A stretch of 57,761 nucleotides of DNA from positions 1 to 57,761 of the forward strand of contig NZ_JACVAC010000024.1 of assembly GCF_014851685.1 (NCBI RefSeq), in the 5' to 3' direction. The translations under genes were made by a program, and so were the position numbers. The notes under the pieces were generated by a model. It was not told the DNA's origin and ran no database searches. It saw only the letters and a list, made by a program, of their open reading frames with translations. Shown in pieces: positions 1-7,208 of this stretch (its first letter is position 1; each line of letters begins with the position of its first letter). The DNA is from Pseudomonas sp. PDM05 (GTDB lineage: Bacteria; Pseudomonadota; Gammaproteobacteria; Pseudomonadales; Pseudomonadaceae).

Positions 1-199
1 GAAAGGAAAGTTGTTGTTTGTAAGCGAAGCGCTATCAGGAGAGCGGATTGCGCTCAAAGAAGTTGAAGATGATGTTTGGGATCTGTACCTGTGTGACTAT
101 CCCCTAGGGAGGCTTGGACGAGGCATGAGCCGCGTCCAAGCCTAAAATGTGTAAACGATGTCCCCGGTTTCAGATGTAAAGGATGTCTACGGTTCTACA
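1..199 (+). mobile_element. Right end of an IS481-like insertion sequence (truncated by window edge)
   Basis: The first 145 bases encode a transposase C-terminus, followed by about 55 non-coding bases that end in ACA at 199. Read on the other strand this end begins TGTAGAACCGTAGACATC, which fits an IS end starting with TGT. Inside the end, two similar blocks (TGTAAACGATGTC near 151 and TGTAAAGGATGTC near 174) repeat, as transposase binding sites often do. The left part of the element is outside the window. The family assignment is from memory of related Pseudomonas transposases. Confidence 0.6.
2..145 (+). CDS. Transposase C-terminal fragment (IS481-like, DDE integrase core), partial
   Basis: Reading frame 2 is open from the window edge and ends at a TAA at 143-145. 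It gives 47 residues beginning KGKLLFVSEAL and ending GRLGRGMSRVQA. A short beta-rich tail with the pattern KGK..FVSEAL.GE.IALKE is typical of the C-terminal domain downstream of the DDE core in IS481-like transposases. The catalytic residues lie outside the window, so intactness cannot be judged. The frame reaches the IS end without a premature stop, so this end shows no sign of decay. Confidence 0.6.
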   Translation, partial: KGKLLFVSEALSGERIALKEVEDDVWDLYLCDYPLGRLGRGMSRVQA

Positions 200-200
200 C

Positions 201-298
201 CGCGCTGGGCGGCGAAGCCGCCCCAATAAGGCCGATGCGGTGTTTCAGGGAGACCGGGATGTCTGGTTTTAGGGCGGCTTCGCCGCCCGGCGCGGGGC
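201..298. repeat. 98-bp repeat copy 1 (REP-like, dispersed)
   Basis: This block is repeated at 413-510 with only two differences that I can count (C/T near the start, G/A in AAGGCCG versus AAGACCG). It starts just after the IS end. Within it, GGCGGCGAAGCCGCC and GGGCGGCTTCGCCGCCC are near-palindromic and form a hairpin pair, and the tail GGCAAGCCCGCTCACTACA (296-314) is the standard Pseudomonas REP arm. Confidence 0.85.
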
Positions 299-412
299 AA
301 GCCCGCTCACTACAAGGTCTGCGTTTGGGTGTGGTTGCGATGCGTAATCGCGCGGGGCGATCAGCCTGTAGCCAATACGCACGGTCAACAAACTGTAGTG
401 AGCGGGCTTGCC

Positions 413-510
413 CGCGCTGGGTGGCGAAGCCGCCCCAATAAGACCGATGCGGTGTTTCAGGGAGACCGGGATGTCTGGTTTTAGGGCGGCTTCGCCGCCC
501 GGCGCGGGGC
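413..510. repeat. 98-bp repeat copy 2, entering the 3' end of the binding-protein gene
   Basis: This is the second copy of the 98-bp block, offset by 212 bp from copy 1. It is preceded at 394-412 by TGTAGTGAGCGGGCTTGCC, the inverse of the arm that follows copy 1, so the two copies bracket an 80-bp spacer with inverted REP arms. The last 30 bases of this copy (481-510) code for the final residues of the adjacent minus-strand gene. Confidence 0.85.
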
Positions 511-1824
511 GAGGCCTTTCTCTTCGGCATATGCTGCGGACTTGGCCTCGATCAGTGGGCGCAACGTGGCGCGGTCAGCCTGTAGCCAATCCGTCACCAA
601 TACCCACTTCTGCCCATCCCACTGCTGCACGCGGGCGGAGCCGCCGCCTTCGTGGTCGGCGCACGACAGCTTCAACGGCGCCAACAAACCTTCAAAGCCC
701 AGGGCCTTGAGGCGTGCAGCATCGATGTCCAGATGCTCGAATGCCCAGCGGGTTTCTTCGCCGTTGAGCGCACGGTTGCCAAACTTGGCCTGGCCGGTGC
801 GCAGCGCTTCGACGGCAATCGCGGCATTGATCAGACCGATGTTGTAGTAGACCTTGCCGAAATAGCTGGGGTCCTTGAGGTTGCTCTTGCCCGGATCGAG
901 GATGTACTGCTTGAGCTTGCGGTGAATCTCAAAACCGTCGCCGCCCGGAAACGGCGCCAGGGCCTGATAGCCCTTGGCGGCCGTGCCGGCGGGAATCACA
1001 TCGGCTTCGGAACCCGCCCACACGTCACCGATCAGGCGGTCTACCGGGACGCCAAAGCGCACGGCGGTCTTGATCGCCACCGGGGTGGACACGCCCCAGG
1101 TGCGCAGGAATACCCAATCCGGGTTGAGCTGGCGCACTTGGCGCCACTGGGTCGACTGTTCGTTGCCCGGGTCCGCCACGGGGATCTGGATGTTGTCGAA
1201 ACCATACTTGTGCGCCAGCAACTGCATGGCCGCCTGGGTTTCGCGACCGTAGGCGGAATCGTGGTAGACCGTCACAATCTTTTTGCCTTTGAGCTTGTCC
1301 AGGCCGCCTTCGCGCTGGGCGATGTAGTTGATGCCCACCGACGCCTGCCCGTAGTAGTTGAGCAGCAGCGGGAAGGCATAAGGGAACACGCGACCATCGG
1401 TGGACTCGGTGCGCCCACCGGCACCGTCGATCAGCGGGATATGGTCCTTCGCCGCACGATCCATCAAAGCGTAGGAAGCAGGCGTGCTGTGGGTGAAGAA
1501 AAACCCGGTGGGTGCGCCATCCAGGCCATCTTTGTAGCGCTCGTAGCATTCGATGATGCGGTCGGTTTTCCACTCGGTCTCGCATTCCTGCCAAACCAGC
1601 TTGACGCCGTTCACGCCGCCTTCGACTTCGTTGATGTAGCGAAAGTAGTCAATCTCCCCTGCCCACCACGGGATGCCGCTGGAGGCATAGGCGCCGACGC
1701 GATAAGTGGCCAGCGGGATGAACTGTTGATCATTGGCAGCCTGGGCGGCCGCCGGAAGGAGCGTGCCCAAGGTGGTGAGCGCCACCAGGCTGGCGATCAG
1801 GGTGCGTTGCAAGAGCTTGTGCAT
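481..1824 (-). CDS. ABC transporter substrate-binding protein, branched-chain amino acid/urea type
   Basis: A 447-residue periplasmic protein with a signal peptide (about residues 1-29, ending AAAQAA) and a type 1 periplasmic-binding fold. It has the livJ-like features of this family: N-terminal strand then VNGVKLVWQECE, DRAAKDHIPLIDGAGG near residue 125, and YGRETQAAM with DPGNEQSTQWRQ in the second lobe. The ligand cannot be told from sequence. No permease or ATPase genes are adjacent; an IS end and repeats lie on its 3' side, so it is an orphan here. The last residues (GLAPRRAAKPP) are encoded by the 98-bp repeat, so the natural C-terminus has probably been replaced or extended. Confidence 0.85.
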   Translation of the reverse strand: MHKLLQRTLIASLVALTTLGTLLPAAAQAANDQQFIPLATYRVGAYASSGIPWWAGEIDYFRYINEVEGGVNGVKLVWQECETEWKTDRIIECYERYKDGLDGAPTGFFFTHSTPASYALMDRAAKDHIPLIDGAGGRTESTDGRVFPYAFPLLLNYYGQASVGINYIAQREGGLDKLKGKKIVTVYHDSAYGRETQAAMQLLAHKYGFDNIQIPVADPGNEQSTQWRQVRQLNPDWVFLRTWGVSTPVAIKTAVRFGVPVDRLIGDVWAGSEADVIPAGTAAKGYQALAPFPGGDGFEIHRKLKQYILDPGKSNLKDPSYFGKVYYNIGLINAAIAVEALRTGQAKFGNRALNGEETRWAFEHLDIDAARLKALGFEGLLAPLKLSCADHEGGGSARVQQWDGQKWVLVTDWLQADRATLRPLIEAKSAAYAEEKGLAPRRAAKPP

Positions 1825-2077
1825 GGGTGTGGTTTCTTGTGAAGGGTGGGGTTCCCCTCCCGTGGTCGGGTTGAGGCAGCGAGTGCTTCAATCAACTGGA
1901 GACACAATTCATGCCAAACCAATAAATCAATGTATTCAATGACTTGATCCGCATCAGGAGTGCGGACTCCAGCAGGCAATCGGACAATCTCTTGAACCGC
2001 TGTTGCGTCACCAACACTGCGCCTTGAATCTGTGCTCCAATTGCCGCCGCCTTTCGCACTATAGGGATATTCCGCAC

Positions 2078-2614
2078 ATGGCTGCTTCCAATAAATGGCT
2101 GATGTCATCGCTCGCTTACTACCTCGATTTTTTCACCGTGCCCCTCTTTATCCTGCTGGCGCTCTACCTCGCGCCATTCGACCTGGGCCTGGCCCTGATG
2201 GGGCTGCTGGCCTGGACGCTGGTGGAATATTCGGCGCACCGCTTCCTGTTCCACTCGTTGTATCGCCGCGAGCATTGGACCCACCACGTCGACGTGCTGG
2301 CCTATATCGGTGTGTCCAGCTGGAAGACCAGTTCGACCTTCGCCATCCTGCTCCTGCTGGCCTGGTACACCGGGCTGACCTCGGCCTTCGTCGGCGCAGT
2401 CGCGGGCTATGGGTTCTATATCTCGGTGCACTACGTGATGCACCGTCCCGAGCACTGGGCCTACCGCTTTATGCCACGGTTGGTGGCCAATCATGATCTG
2501 CACCATCGCCAGGGGATCGAGAAGAACTTCGGGGTCTCTTCGCCGCTGTGGGACCACGTGTTCCGCACCTTTATCCGCGCCGAAACCCGCCGCGCCGACA
2601 AGGAACCTGCTTGA
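2078..2614 (+). CDS. Fatty acid hydroxylase/sterol desaturase family membrane protein
   Basis: A 178-residue integral membrane protein with the histidine clusters of the di-iron fatty acid hydroxylase superfamily: HRFLFH, then HWTHH about ten residues later, MHRPEHW, and HDLHH near the C-terminus. Hydrophobic segments lie before the first cluster and between the clusters. The ATG at 2078 is preferred because AGGGA lies about ten bases upstream; an in-frame TTG at 2003 would add 25 hydrophilic residues with no ribosome site. The substrate is unknown. It stands alone, with its own short leader after a 250-bp gap. Confidence 0.75.
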   Translation: MAASNKWLMSSLAYYLDFFTVPLFILLALYLAPFDLGLALMGLLAWTLVEYSAHRFLFHSLYRREHWTHHVDVLAYIGVSSWKTSSTFAILLLLAWYTGLTSAFVGAVAGYGFYISVHYVMHRPEHWAYRFMPRLVANHDLHHRQGIEKNFGVSSPLWDHVFRTFIRAETRRADKEPA

Positions 2615-2767
2615 CGCCGTTAGCGATTGTTTTTATTACGAATAAATCTAGTCGCAGAACCACCGGTCATTCCAACGTTATCTAATCTCAAGCCCGTGCC
2701 AGGAGGCGCATTGAAGAGTCCATGACGGACCCACTGTCTCCTGACGCCTGATGCCCAGGAGATAACG

Positions 2768-4135
2768 ATGAGAACGGAAACCCATCGCCCCCGGCCCGGG
2801 TTCGGCTGCGCGCTGTTCGGCGCATTGCTGAGCCCACTGGTCGTCGCGGCCCCCACGCTGTCTACGCAAATCCCCTTCGATGTCACGGCGACCCCGCCGT
2901 TTTCCCTGACCAGCCTGCAACAGAACTTCGATGACATGTCGTGGCAGACATTCATTGCACTGAACTGGCCGGCCCTGGCCGACGGCAACCCCAACACCGG
3001 CATGCAGATCGGCCAGCAGGACGCGGCCACGGTGTGGGAAGGCTACCGGGAGAGTTACCAGATCTTCCTGCCCCAAGGGCAGAAGCCACAGCCCTATCAC
3101 GCCCCGGCAGCCGTACCGCCGGCCTGTGAAGGCAAGGGCTCCGGGCGCCTGTTGCAGCAGATGGGCAAGGTCCCGGATGTGCTCGACGAGTTTATCCAAC
3201 CGTTTGAAAGCGGCCCGCTGGTGGACCAGAGCGGCGTGTACACCCGCAATGAAATCGTGGTCAATCAGTCGATGTTCGACGGCATCGTCAACAACGGCCT
3301 GTATAGCATCCAGGGCCAACAGGCGTTTTTTGCCGCCAGCCCGACCAACGCAGTGGCGTTCAGTTGCGGCGACCCGGCTACCAGCCAGGTCGGTTCGCTG
3401 ATGGTCAAGGCCTCGTGGAAGGTGCTGGATGGCAACGACAAGCCCGGCAGTTTCCATACGGTGGATGCGTTGGTGTATACGCCGGGCAACAGCGACCCGA
3501 GCAAGGGGCCGGTGGTGGCTGAATCCTGCGTGGCCGAGCCGGTCGGGTTGGTGGGCCTGCATATCGTGCACAAGACCACCAGTGCGCCGCAGTGGGTGTG
3601 GTCGACCTTCGAGCACGTCGCCAATGTGCCGGAAAAGACCACGCCACCGGCCGAGCGCAAGGGCCCGTATCTGTTCTACAACGCCAGCAGCCAGGCCGAG
3701 GTCAACCAGCCGCCGCCCCGCCCGTGGAACCCGGCGGTGAAAGCGACGCCGTCGCAGATCGTGCGCGAGATCCCGCTGACCGACGCGACCAAGACCCTCA
3801 ACAACACCTACCAGACTCTGCTGCGCACGGTGAACCCCAACAGCGTGTGGGCCAACTACCAGTTGATCAGCACCCAGTGGCCGACCCTCACCGGCCAGCC
3901 TCCGTGCCAGATCTCGGCCACCGTGCCGCTGGGCAAGCCGGCGCCGTCGTTCCTGGCCAATGCGACCTTGGAGACTTACATCCAGGGCACCGTGCCCCAG
4001 GCGTCGTCCAGTTGCATCGCCTGCCACGGCAATGCCGCGACCCACGTGACCCAGTCGCCGCGCACCAGCTTCGCGGACTTCACCTACCTGCTCGAACGCG
4101 CCCAATCCACAGGTGCGACAGGGAGTCAGCCATGA
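2768..4135 (+). CDS. Secreted cytochrome c-like subunit of a GMC dehydrogenase operon
   Basis: A 455-residue protein with an N-terminal signal (about 1-29, ending VVAAP). The only haem-binding motif is a single CIACH at about residue 422, close to the C-terminus. Other cysteines are scattered, possibly in disulfides. Cytochrome subunits of membrane fructose and gluconate dehydrogenases usually carry three CxxCH motifs, so this one is reduced or of another type. AGGAG sits seven bases before the ATG. The stop codon overlaps the next start as ATGA at 4132-4135, and the third gene overlaps the second in the same way, so the three are almost certainly one transcription unit. Role as electron acceptor for the flavoprotein is inferred from context. 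Confidence 0.65.
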   Translation: MRTETHRPRPGFGCALFGALLSPLVVAAPTLSTQIPFDVTATPPFSLTSLQQNFDDMSWQTFIALNWPALADGNPNTGMQIGQQDAATVWEGYRESYQIFLPQGQKPQPYHAPAAVPPACEGKGSGRLLQQMGKVPDVLDEFIQPFESGPLVDQSGVYTRNEIVVNQSMFDGIVNNGLYSIQGQQAFFAASPTNAVAFSCGDPATSQVGSLMVKASWKVLDGNDKPGSFHTVDALVYTPGNSDPSKGPVVAESCVAEPVGLVGLHIVHKTTSAPQWVWSTFEHVANVPEKTTPPAERKGPYLFYNASSQAEVNQPPPRPWNPAVKATPSQIVREIPLTDATKTLNNTYQTLLRTVNPNSVWANYQLISTQWPTLTGQPPCQISATVPLGKPAPSFLANATLETYIQGTVPQASSSCIACHGNAATHVTQSPRTSFADFTYLLERAQSTGATGSQP

Positions 4136-4644
4136 GTACCGACCTCGACAATTTCACCGGCCTGAGCGTGGTGCTTACTGGCATCGACCAGGAACGCCTG
4201 GCGCCCTCCGTGGACCCCATCGGCCTGCCCACCACGTTTCTCAACTTCATCGGCCCGCGCCTGGGCCAGAACGTACTCGGCGCCCTGCTCGCCCAATACG
4301 CTTCGCTGCTGGCCGAGCAACAGACGCCGCAGCAGATCGGCACCGCGATCCTGATGCAGAACGGCCAGCCCGCCACCACCCAGACCGCCCTGGCGGCGCG
4401 CGCGATCATGAAGCTGTGGCTGCTCGGCGTGTGGTATCAGCCGTATGCCCAGGGGGCGTTCCCGCTGGGTGAGCAAACCGTGGTCAGCGACGAGGCCTAC
4501 ACCCAAAGCTGGGCGTGGAGCATCGCCCAGGCCCACCCGATGGGTTACAGCGAGTTCTTCTTCGGCTACTGGAACAGCCCGCCGCCCAGCCTTGAGGATT
4601 TCACCGGGGTGGCCGCCAGCCTCCAGCCAGGAGCATCGTCATGA
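4132..4644 (+). CDS. Small subunit of the GMC dehydrogenase (sorbitol/gluconate dehydrogenase subunit family)
   Basis: A 170-residue protein resembling the small subunits that accompany GMC-type membrane dehydrogenases (fructose dehydrogenase small subunit, gluconate 2-dehydrogenase subunit 3). The body pattern AARAIMKLWLLGVWY and the aromatic-rich SWAWSIAQAHPMGYSEF are characteristic. In that family the small subunit normally has a twin-arginine signal that carries the flavoprotein across the membrane. Here the protein starts MSTDLDNFTGLSVVLTG and has neither a twin arginine nor a hydrophobic stretch. The start is fixed by the ATGA overlap with the upstream gene; no upstream in-frame start could add a signal without a large overlap. 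Confidence 0.65.
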   Translation: MSTDLDNFTGLSVVLTGIDQERLAPSVDPIGLPTTFLNFIGPRLGQNVLGALLAQYASLLAEQQTPQQIGTAILMQNGQPATTQTALAARAIMKLWLLGVWYQPYAQGAFPLGEQTVVSDEAYTQSWAWSIAQAHPMGYSEFFFGYWNSPPPSLEDFTGVAASLQPGASS

Positions 4645-6851
4645 GTACTGAACAAGCAGATGTAGTGATCGTCGGCGCGGGCCTTGCGGGCAGCCTGATT
4701 GCCTATCAACTGGGCCTGGCGGGCGTGAAAGTGCTGGTGCTGGAGTCCGGCCCGGAAATCCCGGCGAACCGTAACCAGTACCTGGAGCGCTTCTACACCG
4801 CGACCCTCAAGACCCCCGAGTCGCCCTACCCGCCGGTCAGCACCCTGAGCCCGGCACGCAACCCGGCCGAGCAGAATGCCCCGCGCGCGACCATCGCCGA
4901 CCTGATCCTGGGTTGGGACAATCCCGACGTCAGTTACCTGGTGCAGAAAGGCCCGCTGCCGTTCACCAGCACCTACGAGCGCGTGGGCGGTGGCACCACC
5001 TGGCACTGGGTTGCCACCTGCCTGCGCATGTTGCCCAATGACTTTCGCATGAAGTCGCTGTACGGCGTCGGGGTCGATTGGCCGATCGGCTACAACGACC
5101 TGCAAAGCGCGTATTGCCGCGCCGAAGCGGAAATCGGCGTGGCGGCGAACGTGGCCGACCAGGGTTACCTCGGTATTACCTTCCCGCAGAACTACGAATA
5201 CCCGATGACCAGCATCCCGCTGTCACTGGTCGACGGCAGTTTCGTCAGTGCGGTGCAGGGCCAGGCGTTCCAGGGCCTGCCCCTGGTGGTGAGCCCGACG
5301 CCGGCCGGGCGCAACTCCCAGCCCTATGCCGGGCGTCGCGTGTGTGCGGGCAACACCAACTGCACGCCGATCTGCCCGATCCAGGCCAAGTACGACGCCA
5401 CGGTGACCATGAACAACGCGCTCAACACCGGCAACGTGCGGGTCCTGTACAAGACCGTGGCGAGCAAGGTTACCGTGGCGGCGGACAAGACCATCAGTGG
5501 CATCGAGTTCATCCAGTATCAATTGGGCGACGGACCGGCGACCGGCACCGGGATGGCAATCGGGCAGCGCTATGTGATCGCCGCCCATGCCATCGAGACG
5601 CCCAAATTGCTGCTCAACTCCACCAGCAGCGCCTGGCCCAAAGGCGTCGCCAACAGCAGCGGCCAGGTCGGGCGCAGCCTGGCGGACCACCCGATCTACC
5701 TGGCGTGGGGCTTGATGCCTGAAGGCAAGACGGTGTTCCCGTACCGCGGGCCGGTGTCGACCTCGGGGATTGAAAGCCTGCGCGATGGCGCCTTTCGCAG
5801 CCAGCGTGCGGCGTGGCGTATCGAGATCGGCAATGAAGGCTTCAACTGGCCGATTGGCGACCCCTACACCACCGTTGCCGACCTCATCGATGGCAGCAAT
5901 GTCAGCCGTACCAACCCGCTGCCCAACAGCGGCGATGTCACGCAGACGCTATTCGGCACGGCGCTGGTACAGCAGTTGAACAACCTGTTGACCCGGCAAT
6001 TTCGCGTGGGCTTCCTGGTGGAGCAAGTCGAGGAAGATCCCGACAACGCCAACTGCTACATCGTGCCGTCGAGCCAATACAAGGACCGCCTGGGCATCCC
6101 GCGCCCGGAGATCCACTACGACCTGTCGGACTACACCAAGGAGGGCTTCAAACAGGCGCGCATCCTGGCCAGCCACATCATTACCGAACTGCTCGGTGCC
6201 ACCGAACTGACGGCCGACATCCAGCCGGGGGTGTTCGTCTATCAGGGCGAATCCTATTCGTTCCAGGGCGCCGGGCACTTGATGGGCACCTACCGCATGG
6301 GCGCCGACCCCAAGACCTCGGTGGTGGACAAATACCAGCGCAGTTGGGACCACGCCAACCTGTTCCTGGTCGGCGACGGCGTGTTCCCTACCACGGGCAC
6401 GTCCAACCCGAGCCTGACCATCGCCGCGCTGTCGATCCAGGCCGGTGACACCCTGTGCAACGACCTCAAGGCCGTGACCGTGCAGGTGCAGGCCAACCAA
6501 CCATGGCAAGGCACCGGCGTGCAGATCAGCGGGCCGAGCCCACGCCTGGTGCGTTATGTCAGCGGCAAATGGCTGGCCAGCCCGGTGGGCGGCATGGTGG
6601 ATGGCAACGGCAGCCCGGGGTTGATCGCCAAGGCCGGGTATACGTTGCCGGGGGCCAATGAAGGCGCGCTGATCGGGCGTGTAGGCAGTGGTGGGACGCC
6701 GTTTCTGGTGGGCGATCTGGCAGCGGTTCCGCCGGGGCTGACGGGGGAATTGCAGCTGTGTATCAATGATGATCTGGAGGGCCGGTATGGGATTGGACTG
6801 GGGGATAACCAAGGGGCGCTGACGGTGCAGGTGGGGTTCGGCACGGTGTAG
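4641..6851 (+). CDS. GMC-family flavoprotein dehydrogenase with a C-terminal LecA/PA-IL-like domain
   Basis: A 736-residue protein. Residues 5-40 form the FAD dinucleotide-binding motif (VIVGAGLAGS, then LVLESG). GGGTTWHW near residue 120 is the FAD-contact segment of sugar-oxidising GMC enzymes. The C-terminal catalytic part has GAGHLMGTYRMG (catalytic His) and TTGTSNPSLTIAALS (catalytic Asn/Pro loop) near 545-600. A cysteine cluster (CAGNTNCTPICPIQAKYD) lies near residue 235. After the enzyme ends at about 610, some 120 extra residues follow, with GALIGRVGSGGTPFLVG and LCINDDLEGRYGIGLGDNQG, which align well by eye with the second half of the P. aeruginosa galactophilic lectin LecA. It is the last gene of the operon, has no signal peptide, and its sugar or alcohol substrate is unknown. 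Confidence 0.8.
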   Translation: MSTEQADVVIVGAGLAGSLIAYQLGLAGVKVLVLESGPEIPANRNQYLERFYTATLKTPESPYPPVSTLSPARNPAEQNAPRATIADLILGWDNPDVSYLVQKGPLPFTSTYERVGGGTTWHWVATCLRMLPNDFRMKSLYGVGVDWPIGYNDLQSAYCRAEAEIGVAANVADQGYLGITFPQNYEYPMTSIPLSLVDGSFVSAVQGQAFQGLPLVVSPTPAGRNSQPYAGRRVCAGNTNCTPICPIQAKYDATVTMNNALNTGNVRVLYKTVASKVTVAADKTISGIEFIQYQLGDGPATGTGMAIGQRYVIAAHAIETPKLLLNSTSSAWPKGVANSSGQVGRSLADHPIYLAWGLMPEGKTVFPYRGPVSTSGIESLRDGAFRSQRAAWRIEIGNEGFNWPIGDPYTTVADLIDGSNVSRTNPLPNSGDVTQTLFGTALVQQLNNLLTRQFRVGFLVEQVEEDPDNANCYIVPSSQYKDRLGIPRPEIHYDLSDYTKEGFKQARILASHIITELLGATELTADIQPGVFVYQGESYSFQGAGHLMGTYRMGADPKTSVVDKYQRSWDHANLFLVGDGVFPTTGTSNPSLTIAALSIQAGDTLCNDLKAVTVQVQANQPWQGTGVQISGPSPRLVRYVSGKWLASPVGGMVDGNGSPGLIAKAGYTLPGANEGALIGRVGSGGTPFLVGDLAAVPPGLTGELQLCINDDLEGRYGIGLGDNQGALTVQVGFGTV

Positions 6852-6880
6852 CTTGTCGACCTGATACATGGATCTCCACA

Positions 6881-6969
6881 TGTGGGAGCGGGCTTGCCCG
6901 CGATAAGGGGCTGTCAGTCAATTAATGTATGACTGACACACCCTCATCGCAGGCAAGCCAGCTCCCACA
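6881..6969. repeat. Pair of inverted REP elements (BIME)
   Basis: The arm TGTGGGAGCGGGCTTGCCCG at 6881-6900 is matched in reverse at 6944-6969 (CATCGCAGGCAAGCCAGCTCCCACA). Between them is a second inverted pair, TGTCAGTCA and TGACTGACA (6912-6938). The whole could fold into a long hairpin and lies directly 3' of the GMC operon, where it may stabilise or end the transcript. Confidence 0.85.
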
Positions 6970-7108
6970 GTTTTGAACGAGTACGGCACATGCTTCGGTG
7001 CTGCTATTCAGTTTTGCTGTTGCACGCCCCGCAACAGTCCTTTGTCATCACCGACATTGATAGCACCCTAACGAAAAGCCCATGCTAGAGGGCTAATCCC
7101 GCGCTTAT

Positions 7109-7131
7109 ATCATTCCGAATGATAGTTACCT
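7109..7131 (+). promoter_or_regulatory. nod-box/MexT-like operator upstream of mexE
   Basis: The sequence reads ATCA-N5-AATGAT-N4-ACCTT, close in spacing to the MexT site known for P. aeruginosa mexEF-oprN (ATCA-N5-GTCGAT-N4-ACYAT). The first 15 bases are also a palindrome, ATCATTC-C-GAATGAT. It lies about 78 bases before the mexE start. Spacing is seen in sequence; the binding protein is inferred. Confidence 0.55.
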
Positions 7132-7208
7132 TTGCTTCATTCGATTCGTGACATAGCACCTCGCCGCGCATGATCCGCCCATCTCAAATACATTGGCGGA
7201 TGCACCTC

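Noticed and set aside
195..530. Minus-strand ORF of 111 aa over the 98-bp repeats
   Set aside because: It consists of the translated REP-like repeats and spacer. The repeat-derived residues appear at each copy, with no ribosome site, so it is a shadow of repeated DNA.
3592..4131. N-terminal extension of the small-subunit gene
   Set aside because: The frame is open upstream to 3592 but overlaps the cytochrome gene by over 500 bases, and the extension has no family similarity; the ATGA junction at 4132 is the natural start.
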